In this document: piece by piece, positions 37,231 to 49,927 of the stretch | How the letters are laid out: each line of letters begins with the position of its first letter | Numbering within the stretch: position 1 is the stretch's first letter | DNA from: Rostratula benghalensis | Taxonomy: Eukaryota; Chordata; Aves; Charadriiformes; Rostratulidae | Assembly (NCBI GenBank): GCA_013399305.1 | Contig: VXAI01000021.1 | Coordinates: forward strand, 868,001-932,000 | Reading direction: 5' to 3' | DNA length: 64,000 nt | Notes under the pieces: generated by a model | The model's input: the letters and a program-made list of their open reading frames with translations, nothing else | The model's database searches: none | Told to the model about the DNA's origin: nothing | Translations under genes and position numbers: made by a program

Positions 37231-37476
37231 ACCAAAGCCTGCTTATGTGAAGACCAGTATCTTTTAAGAGATACAGAGTGAGGAGAAATGGTCTGGGATC
37301 CTTTTTCCTAAAGGAAATGTTGTCTGTGTAGAAGAAAGAAGAAAAAGCTTCATGCTCATATGATAAGAACCATTGTGGGTTTTTTTCCATTATTTGAATC
37401 TTTGGTTTCAATCAGTCAGGAGAGCTGATACTTTGTGACGCATCTCATCTCATCAAACATTTTATTTTCTTCCTGT

Positions 37477-37501
37477 TGAAGATTTCCACAGGAAATCTTC
37501 A
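37477..37501. repeat. 11-bp perfect hairpin with 3-base loop
   Basis: TGAAGATTTCC at 37477-37487 pairs exactly with GGAAATCTTCA at 37491-37501 around ACA. Confidence 0.85.
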
Positions 37502-38258
37502 GTCAAACCATAATACTAAGCCTGATTCTTCCCTTGTTTCCACTGCATTCACACTGTCTGAGTGGCAGGGGTAGGCATGTTTTTGCTAAAAACTGAAACT
37601 GTCAAGAACTGGCCCTTCTGTTGGAGTGGAGCGGGAAGCAGTTTGGAGAAGTCTGCCTGCATATTTTCATAAGAGATGTCACGCTCAGGGGGAAGTTTGG
37701 ATCCACAGGATATGGAGGCAAGGCTGCCCACTTCCCCCATGGCAAAGCTTCCCTTTTTTCGGAAAGCGTCCCTCCCCTGTGTCCTGGCAGGACTTGGGTC
37801 ACGCTCCAAATTCCATCCTGTCCCTCTGCTTCCTGCCCTTTCACCCATCCCCAGCGAGATAAAACACCCATCCGAAAGTGTTGCAGAACTGATTGCTCTG
37901 CTATACTCTCAGAAATTTAAAGTGATGTTGCAAAAGCTGTTTTTGTGGGAATTTCAAAGGGACCGTATTGACGTGAGCTGCCCGGCATCTCGAGAGTTTC
38001 AGTGTCTGAAATCTTTTATGCTCCAATGAAAATCCCAGCCTTAATGCTCAGATTTTGTTTTTGCATAGACTGCTCTTTAGCAACATGAGAAATGGTCTGG
38101 GACTGTCATGTTTGCACTGACAAAAATGTCCCTCAAGGAATGGATCCTTCAGATTTGGGAGTTTGGATTGATAGGCTCAAGCTGAGAAGTTGGACTTCTG
38201 GCTTCACAGGAGCAGAGGAAACTGCCCCTAGGAACAGATCACCACCCAGATACAAAAG

Positions 38259-38284
38259 AAAAATCCACCCAGATGTGGATTTTT
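38259..38284. repeat. 10-bp perfect hairpin
   Basis: AAAAATCCAC at 38259-38268 pairs with GTGGATTTTT at 38275-38284 across a 6-base loop. The word AAATCCACCCA is shared with the right arm of the larger palindrome at 62849-62936, which may indicate a related element. Confidence 0.8.
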
Positions 38285-39065
38285 GGGCATTTTTGAGGCA
38301 TCTGAGCTTGGTCAATGTTGGAGGTAGGATACCGGGTTAGAGAAGGTAGTTTTCTCTGGTTTGATTGTTTTTTCTGTTGCCCAAAACCCAGGCCTCTGTA
38401 GATAGAGCTCTTCTGTAGGTGCAGTTGGAAAAGCTGGTTTGTATGATATCTCTGTTCACAGTAAACTGTAGGACTGCTTTGATAAGACAAGTTGTCTGAA
38501 AAGTGTTGCCGTAGCGGTGATAGTCTCTGATTGTAAGCAAGGAGACATTTGTAGCAAGGTCAGCAGTATCAGTTGATCCAATAAAAGATACTACCTGTGC
38601 CTTCAAACCTTGCCATACTTAACAAACTAAGGTACTCCTAGGGCAAGTTAAACTGAATGTTGGGGAGGGCAGAAAACTGGCTATCCTGCTGGTGAGGCCT
38701 GGTAACCTTGGGCATAAGGATGCTGATTTGAGAGAGGAGTTTTAATTAGTGCAAAGTCATGTTTTCTGGTTGTTCTCGCAACATTGCCGCCCTTCCCAGC
38801 CTAGCCCACATTCCTCTCCTCCTGTGTTCTTAAGATTGTTCTTTGGAGGTTGGAGAGCTAAAGATTTAGAGAGGAAACAAATTGGGAGTTGATAAAGATG
38901 GTTGAAATATCAAGCTGGGGTATAGAAGTGTGCCCATCTTCTAGTTCTGGTACACTTGAGAGGAGGTTATGGAGAACTTTTTTCATTTCAATTTCTTCTG
39001 TGCTCTCCAAACATATGGCAGTGTCCTCCTTTCCCTGAGGTGACTGCTAGATACTGCACAAGTGT

Positions 39066-39225
39066 CTCATAGTCATAGAATCACAGAAACACAACGTTGG
39101 AAAGGACCTACAAGATCATCTAGTCCAACTGTCCTCCTATCACCAATACTACTAGTCATTGAAAGTCTCTTGGATATTTTTGTTTTTAGACAGTTGGGCA
39201 CACTGAACAGCTTTCTCTTGAAGTT
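39066..39225 (-). mobile_element. CR1 LINE 3' terminus (minus strand)
   Basis: It starts with CATAGAATCACAGAAACAC, the reverse complement of the CR1 terminal octamer repeats. Next come CGTTGGAAAGGACCTACAAG, ATCATCTAGTCCAACTGTCC and TATCACCAATACTACTAGTC. The spelling fits a CR1 subfamily other than the one at 24.98 kb. Only the last 100-160 bases are alignable; the 5' side fades out. Confidence 0.8.
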
Positions 39226-39229
39226 CATT

Positions 39230-39350
39230 TTATTGTCCTGAGCACCATACTGTAGGTGGTCCTTGAGCAGGGCAGATTGGACAAGATGACCTCAAGAGGT
39301 CTCTTTCCACCTCAACCGTGGTATGATTCAGCCACTTAACTTGGAGTGTA
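39230..39350 (+). mobile_element. CR1 LINE 3' terminus (plus strand)
   Basis: GGGCAGATTGGACAAGATGA, then CCTCAAGAGGTCTCTTTCCA and CCTCAACCGTGGTATGATTC form the forward-orientation CR1 end (consensus blocks GGTTGGACTAGATGACC, AGGTCCCTTCCAACC and ATTCTATGATTC). It is directly adjacent to the oppositely oriented fragment, and both keep their own 3' termini. Confidence 0.75.
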
Positions 39351-40600
39351 TTTCTAAGTCTGCAGTGAGTTAATCTGGATCCTGGAAGAACCATTATTTC
39401 CAACAGTACCACAGAATTGACTTGTATTAATATTTTGGTGTTCCACCTAGCTCATTCGCATCTAAATACCATGTTCTTTAACCTTGCACTTCAATCTAGA
39501 CCAACTTGTAGGTAGCTAAACAGGGTTAGGTGGTCATACCTTGCCAACATATCTGGCAGCCACCCCTTCCAGGTCGTATCTTTAAAGCAGATACTGCCTA
39601 TAACTCAATGCCTCCCAGCCCTTTGCCATCCTGTCTGTGGCTTCAGCCAGGCTCAGCATGCCAAAGGAGACAAAGCCTCCTCCCGCATATCTTGGGCATA
39701 GCTCAGCTGCATTCTTCAATGACTGTTTTTCCCCAGTGACCTTACACTACAGCTCTGGTGGTCAGTTGACTATTATGCTGCGAGCTTGCCCGCATTCCTC
39801 CACCCACTCGGGCAAGCACTGCCCACTGAGAAAGGGCAGCGACTCAGGGAGGAATCCAACTGTCTGGAGACTTATTCAAGGGAAAAAGAAATTCCAGGCC
39901 TTTGGGATTGTTTTGCCCATCACTTCTCGAGCAATGGAGTGGTTGGAGAGCTGTGTGAAGAGGGTCTGAGTGCTGCGGTTGCCACACACCCTGCAGGCAG
40001 TCCCATGGCAAGCTAGCAGGCTCCCCTTGTCGCCACACTACTTGTCCCTTTCCTCACATCGAGAGGAAACCCCAAAGAAAACAGCCTTGAGAAAACTTCT
40101 CAGAGTGGTTGCCACTTGTCATGTTCATGGGGGCCTTGCAGTAACAGGCCTAGTTCCCCAGCTCCCCATCTTTGAAGGGTGTGAAGTTGGCTAAGCTAAG
40201 GATTTTTAAAGACTGTAAATCATACAGTTTGTTGGGTTTGAGAACCTTTTAATTTTGACCACTTAATGTGCAAGATCTAAAATAACAGTTTCATTTTAAG
40301 TGTGTGTTGGAGAGACTAGACATGAGCTAGATAGGGAGTTGCAATGCAGATGATTTTCAGCTCCAGAGCCAACTCAGACAGATTACAGTGGAGAAAGGTT
40401 TGCACAGTAAGAGGAGAAGGTTAGAATCCTGCTATTTTATTATTACCATGGTTAGATTAGAAATGTTAAGGATTTGTGAAGAAATGACTAAGTCAGGAAA
40501 ATTTATGATTCTCATAGCTCACTCAGCCACTCTGCACATCCTGTATATTTTCTGACATACTTCCAACAGCATAAATATTAATAGAGTAATACTGACATTT

Positions 40601-40672
40601 AGGGCCTGATCCAAGTCTCATTAAATTCAGTGGAAACACTCCCATTGTCTTCAGTGGAAGATGGATCATGGT
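40601..40672. repeat. Ancient palindromic (MITE-like) repeat relic
   Basis: AGGGCCTGATCCAAGTCTC and TTCAGTGGAA on the left are mirrored on the right by CCCATTGTCTTCAGTGGAAG and ATGGATCATG, an imperfect inverted repeat. This corresponds to the widespread reptile/bird palindrome built from GGGCCTGATCCAAAG, CATTGAAGTCAATGG and their complements. Likely a nonautonomous DNA-transposon relic, but the class is inferred from the structure only. Confidence 0.6.
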
Positions 40673-41750
40673 CTTGAAAAGGAACAAAGGAGGAGAAAAT
40701 ACCAAGTGGGGCTTCGTGGGGCTAAATAATGTTGTTATCAAATCAGAACTCCTCCACTTCCTGACTCTGAGCATTTCGCTCTGTGACCTTTAACGTTAAA
40801 TTATTGCCAAAACAGGAAGAAAAAATTAAGGCTTGATAAGGGTTGAGATGGTCACAGATTTTACCAGCCTCACTGATGGAATGTGACAATTTCTTCAATG
40901 GGAATGAGTTGGGCGTGAATTGTTCATCAGTCGTTTTGATTTATTTCAACCTTTCAGCCTCATAGTTTGCAGTGGCAGGGATTACTAGAAACTCTGCAAA
41001 AGAAATTCTTTCTCCCGCTTAGTTTCTAACCTCTGAAGGTGCATGAAGAGTTACAGAGGGAGGATTAGCTATTGTAAAATGGCTCCATTTACTTCATTGA
41101 AGAGGTAGCCCAGAATCAACTCTGTGGATACCATGTGAGGATCTATTGCAAAAGCTTTTTTGGCATTGCGATCTCTCTCTCCTTTTCTAGATCAAAATCT
41201 TTTCCTCAAACCTTTCTGCACAGCAATTAGTTACAGCTGTGTTTTGCAAAGCCACCTAGGGAATTTGGATGTCCAGTTCCCATAAAGTTTAATGTGAATG
41301 AGGTTTCCAAGCAGCTTTGAAAGTTCAGCTGAGTTAGGGCTGGAACCTCCTGGTTTTGATACTGTTCTGTACATGGAACCCCTGCACCTTTGTATGACAG
41401 AAAAAAATAAAAAGGAAGTTCAAGGTTTTTTCAGCACCTTGAAGAGCAAAGGCCTTGAAGAATCAGCTAAATCTGCTTGCAGCACCTGAAGAAGCCATGC
41501 TTCATGTTAAAAGAAGCAAAAGTAATTTTTCCAGCCATCTCCATGATTGTTAGGACCAGATTTCCAACAGAATCCCTCTTTGTACATGAATACAGGCCAG
41601 ATTTCCAAAAGTCCTTTTATGAAATTACAAACACTGCTTCTCAGTGCGCTGAGTTCTCCTGAACTTCTGTCCAAGAATAGAGTGACCACAGAAGATGCTG
41701 TACTCAGAAGTACCTGGCAAGTTGCAGGGCCAGTGCAAGCTGTAGGGAAC

Positions 41751-41764
41751 GTTGCCCTGGAGAC
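41751..41764 (+). promoter_or_regulatory. X-box-like (RFX-type) motif
   Basis: GTTGCCCTGGAGAC fits the general RFX X-box form GTTGCC-N-TGG-AAC/GAC. A single motif is weak evidence of a regulatory site. Confidence 0.2.
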
Positions 41765-44347
41765 GTTATCGGTGAATGTGTGAACTTTCCCAACCACAGC
41801 CACCCACAGAACTTCCAGTTCCTCCTCTTGTCTCATTAGGAGGTTCATGCCTGCTCTGTGAATTACAAGTACATGCAGGCAGTCTGTCATCTCTACTGTT
41901 TGAGGAAAAATATATGGGAAGTAACAACTGGAAGAGCCAAGTGAAACAGCTCAAGAATTGCAAGAGTGAAAGTTGGACTTATACTTTGTGTCTGACGCAT
42001 GATGAGTGGAGACAGCTCCAAGATACCAATATCTACAGAGGTGATACCTTCACTATCTCAAAAACAAGTATGAGAAGGACAGAGAGGTAGAGCAGAGGGA
42101 AAGGAGAAAGAGAACACTTGTAATGCAACTAGCTGATGCAGAAGCCTCATGGAGATTGTTACTTAAGCTTCAGGCTTCTCAGAAGAGGAAGACTTTAGAA
42201 ATATTTCCTGTAGCTACACCAGGGGTCTACAAATCTTAGCCAACAATCTGGAGCCACATTGGTAAACAAACATGTACTGAAAAAAAAGAAAAACTGAGAA
42301 ATAGGTCCAAGGCAACTTAGATGACTAGCTTTCCACTGTCAGTACTCAGTAGCGGCAAGAGCAATAAACTGAAAAGATTTCCCCCTTAGTAAAAAAAAAC
42401 AGAAACAGCTGTTTATGATCAGTCCTGTTTGGAGCCTCCAACATTGTAAAACTAGACCTGCAGTGACATGAGCGAATATAAGGATTTTACAGGGCCACAA
42501 GATACATGTGCGTTTGCAGTGCTGTAGGAGAGGAGAAGCCAACTGGAGGACCTGAACCCGTCCCCCACATCTTCCATTTAAAAGTTATGCAGCACATTAG
42601 CTCTCATAGGACAGGAATGGTATGCTGCACTTTTTTGGACTCTTGTCATACCATTTTCAATATTTGTCTGCCAGGTTTTACTTTGTGGCATCTCTGCCAC
42701 CTTAGCCCTGGAGAGAGTTCGTGGGGTTCCTCAGCTGTCATGAAAGTAACAGGAACTGGTGTTGGGTAGTCTGGGGTGTCTTCCTAACCTGGCATGACCT
42801 GAGTAAAGGATTTTTATGTTGCTGGTTGGTCAAATGAAGTACATTACAGAAAGCAGAAGTACTGGTCTGTTATTCTGGTGGCCTTGAGATAAATGATGAT
42901 GGTTGGGTGCTGTAATCCAAATCCTATGTGGGTCACTCATGTTATCAGATGTTGTACCCTTTAGCTCCAAAATAATGTATTTTTTGTCTCCTGTATGTTT
43001 AAAAAATATATGTATTTTTTTCTTCAAAACTTTTTCAGAATTTTTTTGTCATAGTGCTACCTTAATGTGATCTGGATGTCGTCAGCCAGGTGCACATGCC
43101 TGTAAGCCTTAACCTAACCAATCAGTGTGATTTAGGTAAATGCACGTGCCTTGTCTGAGGCACTTGGTGCTCTTTCATCAGCATTACTCAACTAGGAAAA
43201 CTCCTTTAGTTCTTAGAAAGCTCAGATGAAAAAAAGAAGTGGAGTGGTCTGTCCAAAAGGAGCTCACTCTGTGAAGGCGAAGTGCAGCACTGACTGGAGC
43301 AGAGGTGAGCCATGGCTTCGTCTGCCGTGCAGCCCTTTTCTTCCGCAAGAAATAAAAGTTGCCTCTCCCCATCCCCCTTTGCATTGTTTCCTTTCCTCTT
43401 TTTTTTTTCTTTTCCCGTCAAATATTTAAGCAGAGATTTCCTTTCTGGTGGTGTGCCAAGCAGCATTCCAGCTCCTTTACTCTGCCCCCTTCAAAAATAA
43501 AAAGGCTGACCCCCATTTCCATAACCAAGAAAGGGACAGGTAGCCTTTGTTTGTGTTCCAGAGCATGACTGTTTTTCTTAGGTTCACACCAAGACAAGAG
43601 AAATGATGTTGTTATTCAGAGGAGGAATTAGCCAGTGACCCCAGCAAATGGAGTAGCAACAGTAGCAAAATGGGTGGTATGAGCTGAACGCTTTTTGGTG
43701 ATGAACCTTTGACTTCAGCCAATTCCTTCTCTCACCCTCTCCCTCTCCTCTCACTCCCCACAAGATTTCCCTTTTTCTTGTGTTTGAGGCACGTCAAACC
43801 CTGGAATAGCCCTCACAGGCATTAGTCACCAGTGATTAAAATAGCCACTAAGCAAGCAAGAGCCTGCAATGATTTGTACTAAATTGGGTGTATCTCTGTT
43901 TGTAGCAGGGGTTGCTAATTTGCAAACCTCCCTTGTTATTATCATAGTTTTTATTAATAGTGCCAAGGGGCTCCAGCTGACATTAAAGTTTCATTTCATC
44001 TACTGCTGTAGAAAAACAGGGAAGAGAAGAGTCTATCATCTAGATGGGCAATGTAGAAATCGGAAGAAATTAGGGACTCTCTGGTCCTTACAGCTGAAGA
44101 GCAGAAGTCCTATTGGTGGCCACTCAGGAGAGGGAAATAGCAGGCCTGAGAAATGGGCTCATGTCCTCCTGGGTCTGAGCAGGTTCCTAGTTGTGTGACT
44201 GCCCATCACCTCCCTGCAGGCGGTGCATGACTCAGTGGCCTGGCACAAGCAGAGCTACTGCCAAGGTGGGTACTGTGCTGGGGGTGAAGGTGGTGTTTCT
44301 GGGAAGCAACAGAGTGGGCAAAGACAGAAAGAAATCAGAAACAACAA

Positions 44348-44379
44348 ACAAAAAAACCCACGTTGTTGGGTTTTTTTGT
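44348..44379. repeat. 13-bp perfect hairpin, low complexity
   Basis: ACAAAAAAACCCA at 44348-44360 pairs exactly with TGGGTTTTTTTGT at 44367-44379 around CGTTGT. Because the arms are mostly A and C, it is less striking than its length suggests. Confidence 0.85.
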
Positions 44380-44454
44380 GACAATAAACTCAACTGAAAG
44401 GGTGAAAATTTCACCTTGGTACAGAGAATTATCCCCAAGTCTAATCACAGATGT

Positions 44455-44525
44455 GTACCTGTGTTTCCTCACCTATAAAATGGAGACAGTAGCGTGACCT
44501 CACAGGGCCTATGTGTGGTTTAAGG
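44455..44525 (+). repeat. MIR-type ancient SINE relic
   Basis: TGTTTCCTCACCTATAAAAT, GGAGACAGTAGCGTGACCTC and ACAGGGCC...GTGGTTTAAG match the order of MIR core/3' blocks (CAGTTTCCTCATCTGTAAAA, TGGGGATAATAATACCTACC, TCACAGGG...GAGGATTAAA). MIR elements are very old and shared across amniotes, and such a short diverged copy is expected in a bird. Confidence 0.65.
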
Positions 44526-46817
44526 GTCCAATTTTATACATATACATGATCTTGGACCACTCCCACTGACCGGACTGAAAAGCCCATTTGTAATATAACA
44601 ACTGATATAATATTGTGACAAAACCTGTTAGTTAAATATGTCAGGTTCCCTTATAGTTATTAGTATCTATGGTGGTTATGGTTTTCATTTCTAAAACCTA
44701 TAGGAAGCTGTAAGGATTTACCCCATTTTTTAGCCCTTTAACTCCAATAGCAAAAAACCTCTGTGGTTTTTATTGCTCGAAGTCTTGGGTTCTGTCCCTG
44801 CTGATGGCTCATGGATAATACATGTCTTTGATGCAGAACAGAAATTGGAAATCTTGTAAGAGCAACTTAGGTCAGGCTGCGAGTATATCAGAAGGGTTTT
44901 TCCCTCTGTGTATCTGCTTCCAGCTGAGAGGAAGTAACAAAGAATGTGTTTAAAATCAATGGAATTAGTCAAACTTCTTTGACTCATAATAAAGATCTGG
45001 ATTTTTTGAGATTTTAAGTGAAGTTTTGGCTCTGATTTTGTTTTGTCTGCAGCAGTCACATATCTCTAACTGTATAATAAACTACAAGATCTAAGCAGGA
45101 TTGCTAGAGGTCTGTGTTGCGCTGCAGCGAGCATCGCTCCTGCTGCCCATACTGACAGTAATAGTGGTGGCTTTTATAAAAAGGGCTTGTTTTAAGTATC
45201 AGTTGTTAATTTGCACGTTAAAGTGTGGTGAACTGAGCTAAGCAGAGAATGAACCTGCTGTCAGTTGGAATACAGTGGTACATAATTTGAGGCAGCTGCC
45301 ACCAGATTCAAACTGTGAGCATTTTGCTCATAGTGATGGGACACCCTGTTTGGGAAAACTGCTAATAAAGTACTGAATGCTGAAATGTGATTAGTCTCCT
45401 TGCCATTGACAAGACCTGAGTGTGGTCTTCAAGTAAAGTGTGTTTTCAGAGTGCAGGGAGAGTGTGTGGGAAATGTTATACCAAGCCATGAGCGTGGAGA
45501 GATGAGATTATTGAGTGATGAGGCTTGAGAAGGCTTCAGAGTGGCTGTGGATGGATGTTCAGGGAAAGGACGAAGTGAGGGTGAACTGTGAAAATTAGTC
45601 AAAACATCTCTTGCCTTCAGCCAATTAATTTTAGTTTTCCTGTGAAAATGTCACAGGGATAGAGAATGAAGGGATGTTTGGCTGCTGGCTGTGGAGGTTT
45701 GGGTTTTGCAACACCACAGAGCCAGAGGTGAATGTGGAGGCATTGTTCCTCCCAGCTGCAGCACTTGGGGGGCTGTGCCTGCTGGGGTTCTACCCCAATG
45801 TGCTGACACTGAGCATCTCTCAGATTCATGTAACTTGGACTGTCCCTTTGCATTTTACCCTGCCTGGTGGTTTTAGCTCTCTCTTGATTACTGAGAGGCA
45901 AGGATGTGAAGAATCTGTGAAGCAGTAAAACTATCTTTTCATTATATATTTCCAAAGAGACAACCTCAAAATATTCTGAGAATCTACCCCAGGGTTAGAA
46001 AATCTCCAAACCTCCAATTAAGACACTGCTACAGCACCTCATTTTAGCGAGCAAAGAGCTCTCATTAGATCCTTCCCAAGCCACATCTCAGCTACAGACT
46101 TTCCTCCTTGAATAAACCAGAACAGGGCGAGTGGAAAGAATGACCCCCAAAATCCAAAAAGAAAGAAAAAACGCAACCCAGCCCACTTTCCAAATGCTGC
46201 TCAGTCTGCACCGACTATAATGTGATTGATAAAGTAGAGGAGTGAGTGGAGGTCAGAGCCTCAGGATGCTGGCTCCCTGTGTGATGAAGGAACTTTTTGT
46301 CTGTAAGTGCATGTGCATGGGGGACAAGGGTTGTGTGTGTTTCTTGAAAAACCCTCAGATGCTCTCCAAAGAATTCAAAATTTAAAACGGTGTAAAATGC
46401 TCCATCAAACATGTTTTACAGTCTTGACATCTCTGACTGCTAAATCTTGCTCCAGCGGCTGCTTCTGAGAGCTTTTGAATAATCTCTTGGTAGTGCTTCT
46501 CTTGCTGCTGGGCAGAGTCTTTGTGGAATACGGGGACAGTTGTTTTATAGTCCTGTCTGGAGAGAGGAACCTTGGAGGAGGCTTCATCACCCAAGGTCAT
46601 GCAAAACATGTGAAATATATTCTGCCTCTAAAAATAAACAAGATATATAAATATGGCCGGGTCAGGGCATGTAGCAGGAGTCATTGAGGCATCTGTGGAT
46701 GGGGGCTTGCTTTCAAATTGAACAGAGACCACAGTGTACCTAGCACATAGAGGTGTTTTCCTGAAGCTTTTCTTGTTTCTCCATAGTGCCCAGGAATGGG
46801 ACCAGGCACAGTGGAAG

Positions 46818-46837
46818 ATCTGATCCGTAGATCAGAT
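46818..46837. repeat. 8-bp hairpin
   Basis: ATCTGATC pairs with GATCAGAT around CGTA. It is short enough to be chance. Confidence 0.6.
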
Positions 46838-49150
46838 GGGAAATCACTCTTCTGGCTGGATTCCCTCAGAACTGATGAGTTCCTAGAGGCAGTGACCATG
46901 CTGTCAGTTTACATGGAGGTGAGGCATCCCAGTCCCTTAGTAATGGTCTGCTCATTCACATACTGAAGGGTCTCTGCTGGTCTATCTAGGAGAGCTCCAT
47001 TGTATTTCAACCATTTGTTCACTGCACCTGTATCATGTCCTGTGTGAAATACTAGGACTAGGACTTTCAAATCTGCCCAAAAGACTGAGGAACTGACTTC
47101 CACTGATTGATTAGGTCTAGGTAGTTAAAATGCACTGCGATAAGACATGATCTCAGCATCACTGTGCCCTGACAGAAAGATGAACATCCCACCTTTGTCT
47201 AGCTATCTGTTTTCCACCAGTGTCTTGATTAGGCTTTAGATTTCATGTAGCAGCACAAAACCATTATCCTGTGGCATTTCTTCTTTTCTACAAATAAACG
47301 GAATGAATTGGAGAGGAAGTTTGGCCAAGTGCTATAATGTTAGGAGCAACAGGACAAAATTAGACATGGCAAAATTGCAATTCAATCTGAAAGAAGAAAA
47401 GTTATGATGTGCAACGCTTCAGCCATGGCTAGGATGTGACTGTGGTGGGGCTCTGCTCGTAGACAGACAGTTGTGCCTCAGATCCATCATCCAGGGAGAT
47501 GTTAAGTGAGATACGACAAATATCATAATCATTTCTCTTCAGGAGAAATTGGCACAAAGGATAATATTTGTGCTTCTGAAAGTCACAGGACCCTTGCTAC
47601 ACCCAGGAATGGAGTTTCATTGTAAGCCATTTGGCCAAGATGTGTGTGGCATGTCCCATTTCAGTGCCTTACCTATCCTTCTGCATGCAGTCAAGTTTTC
47701 ACCTTTAAAATCTGAATTATCATTGTAAAGTAAATACTCATTTTAGAGGTAAAACAGGCTTGTGCCTGATCTTGTGCATTTTTATGTTGTCCCTCATGCC
47801 TTTGTGTGGTCATATGCATGCCACTGCATGCCAAAACCTGTGGATCATCTGTGCTGGCAGCAGATCAATTAATCTGGCAGCAGATTGTCCCTCCAGGGAG
47901 GAGACACACCAAGCCCTGCTCAGCTCTGATGAGCAGGACATGCACTGAAACTGCCTGTGAAATGTGGGTGCAAATGTGTGCAGGATGGGTCGCTCATCAG
48001 CCCTTACGTGTTGTGGAGGTGGTCAGGTCCTTGTGCCCAGGGAGCAAACTCTGATCAGTGCAGCCATTACCCAGGTAGCTTGAGTCATTTTTGTGGAGAA
48101 AGATCTGGCGGGGACATAAAAACTCAGATCTGGCCTTTTTGGCACTATTGCTTACTCCTGGGTTAGCTGGCTTGAGGTTAGAGCCAGGCAGCAATCACCC
48201 AAATTATTTCTGCAATGAGGAATATGTGCAGAGTCAAGCAAAAAGCATCTCAGAAGAAATGAATTACCAGCCAAATATAGATAATTTCATTTTGAGGGAC
48301 ATCATCCAGTCTACTTAAGTTCTCAGTCATTCAGCAACCTTTAATGTATATTAATGCCTATATTTATTATAATCATACATACTAAAAGCCCAGCATGTTA
48401 CGTCCTTCTTGCTTGTTACTGGAACATAATATTGGACAGGGCAATGCCTTTTCTGTTTTCTCAGACACTGAGCACAAACTCCTCAAGTGTAAGCATTCCC
48501 TTGTAGACTTTAGCCCTTTTCTGTGTAGCACTAGGCAGGAGAGAGTAGAGAGAGAGAGCAGGGCAATTTTCTTGGTGGGCTAGTTTCTTTTAAATGCATC
48601 TTCTGGCACTGATCCATCAAGATGTATAGACATTTCTTTGTGGCAGCTTTGATGGAATTTAACCTTGTGCTTAAACTTAAAGATAAGCTTTGTGTTTTGA
48701 AGAATAATTGTCCTAACGCTTTATTTCAGCCTGCAACTGTTAAACTGCTCAATTGTGCAATCTGCTTGGGTACAGCAGACAAAGACAGCTAAACTTAATT
48801 AATTACAAGTCCCACATAAGTACAGCAAAACTCAGAGACTCACTAATAAGCACCTCAGAATTGGTAGTCACTAAGTGATAAAATATGGAAACTTTTCCTC
48901 TGATAAAGCTAAAAAGTGGTGATCTTTCTTCTGAAATGCTGTAGCAGAAGCACTAATGAGATAAATGTATTTATGCCATGAATAAAATGCCTGATGAAAA
49001 CTAACCCGAGAGATGGAATAAGTGATTGAAGTGGGCCAGGATTGTCAGTACGCTCCATCTGCTTTGCATCATTGGGCCGGGCAAAACATCAGAGCATATT
49101 GGTGAATCTGGCAGACGTCATGTTATTTTTATGTCATCCTTATTCTTCCA

Positions 49151-49215
49151 AGGCCTGATCCAAGCCTCACTGAAGTCCATAGAATTGAACGGACTTTCCT
49201 TTACATCAGGGAGCT
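49151..49215. repeat. Ancient palindromic repeat relic
   Basis: AGGCCTGATCCAAGCCTCAC followed by TGAAGTCCATAGAATTGAAC is a good match to the left half of the repeat family seen at 40601-40672. Confidence 0.6.
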
Positions 49216-49454
49216 TTGAATTGGTTCCTTCCTCACTTGTTGGTAACGTCAGGAGTGCACAATGAGTTTTGGAGGCATCTTGACAGAGCAGTTGGGCACC
49301 ACCGTGCTCTTGATTTTTAACACTGCATTTTGATGATCTCGTTATTGATGTATAGTGAAGGCTGGAGTCCTGAGATAAAATGAAATAGGGAACATAACAA
49401 ACTGAAAAATGCACACTGATTTAGAAGCTAATGAGACTGTTCCCAGAAGTGCTG

Positions 49455-49480
49455 AAATTCAATGGGATTTAGAATCCCAA
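49455..49480. repeat. Ancient repeat relic, short
   Basis: AAATTCAATGGGATTTAGAATCCC-type sequence resembles the GACTTCAATGGGATTTGGATC block of the same family. One block only. Confidence 0.3.
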
Positions 49481-49927
49481 GGATCCTATTATTTTGGAAA
49501 ATGGACCATATGCTTTCAAGGCGTTTGGGCAGCTCTGAAAACTTCATCCATCACTTCTGTGAAAAGCAGTGTAGACCTTATGTAATATCACAGGCAGCAG
49601 CCAGAACTGTTGAGAGTAAAACCCACAAAATAGCCTGATCTTCTATTGTTTCTGAAGGTGTGAATTCCTCTTTTCCTGATGTTAAGTAACTTTTGGGTGT
49701 TGTCCTTCTCTTAAGAGGAGTCTGCTGTATGTTGCAAAAAGATGTTTATAAATTCCCTCACATGCCTGTCAATCCAGACACCCCTTCTTATTCCTGTTAT
49801 GTTTATTTATATACACACACCTATAAAAACAACGATCTTATACTTATTAATCAAGGTGATTCAGCCCATGCCTCCCACTGTCTTTGATTCCAATTTAATT
49901 CCAAAAAACAGCCCTAAATATCACTAG

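Larger units (their letters stand above)
33008..39065. other. Unique noncoding DNA with ancient-repeat relics
   Basis: It contains relics at 35121-35158 and 36055-36170, a 14-bp tandem duplication at 35550-35577 and a T21 run. An A-rich tract lies at 37199-37230, and two small hairpins at 37477-37501 and 38259-38284. A moderately GC-rich patch at about 37620-37870 carries several overlapping open frames of 80-117 codons on both strands, none with a known domain. No supported gene. Confidence 0.7.
39351..44347. other. Unique noncoding DNA
   Basis: It contains the palindromic repeat relic at 40601-40672 and an X-box-like motif at 41751-41764. A purine-rich tract lies at about 42066-42115 and an E-box CACGTG at 43143-43148. 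Overlapping open frames of 60-127 codons at 39.5-40.2 and 41.5-42.1 kb have no recognised domains. Confidence 0.7.

Noticed and set aside
44348..44379. 13-bp hairpin as a transcription terminator
   Set aside because: It is followed by a T-run only because the arm itself is T-rich. Vertebrate transcription does not use intrinsic terminators, and the arms are low complexity.
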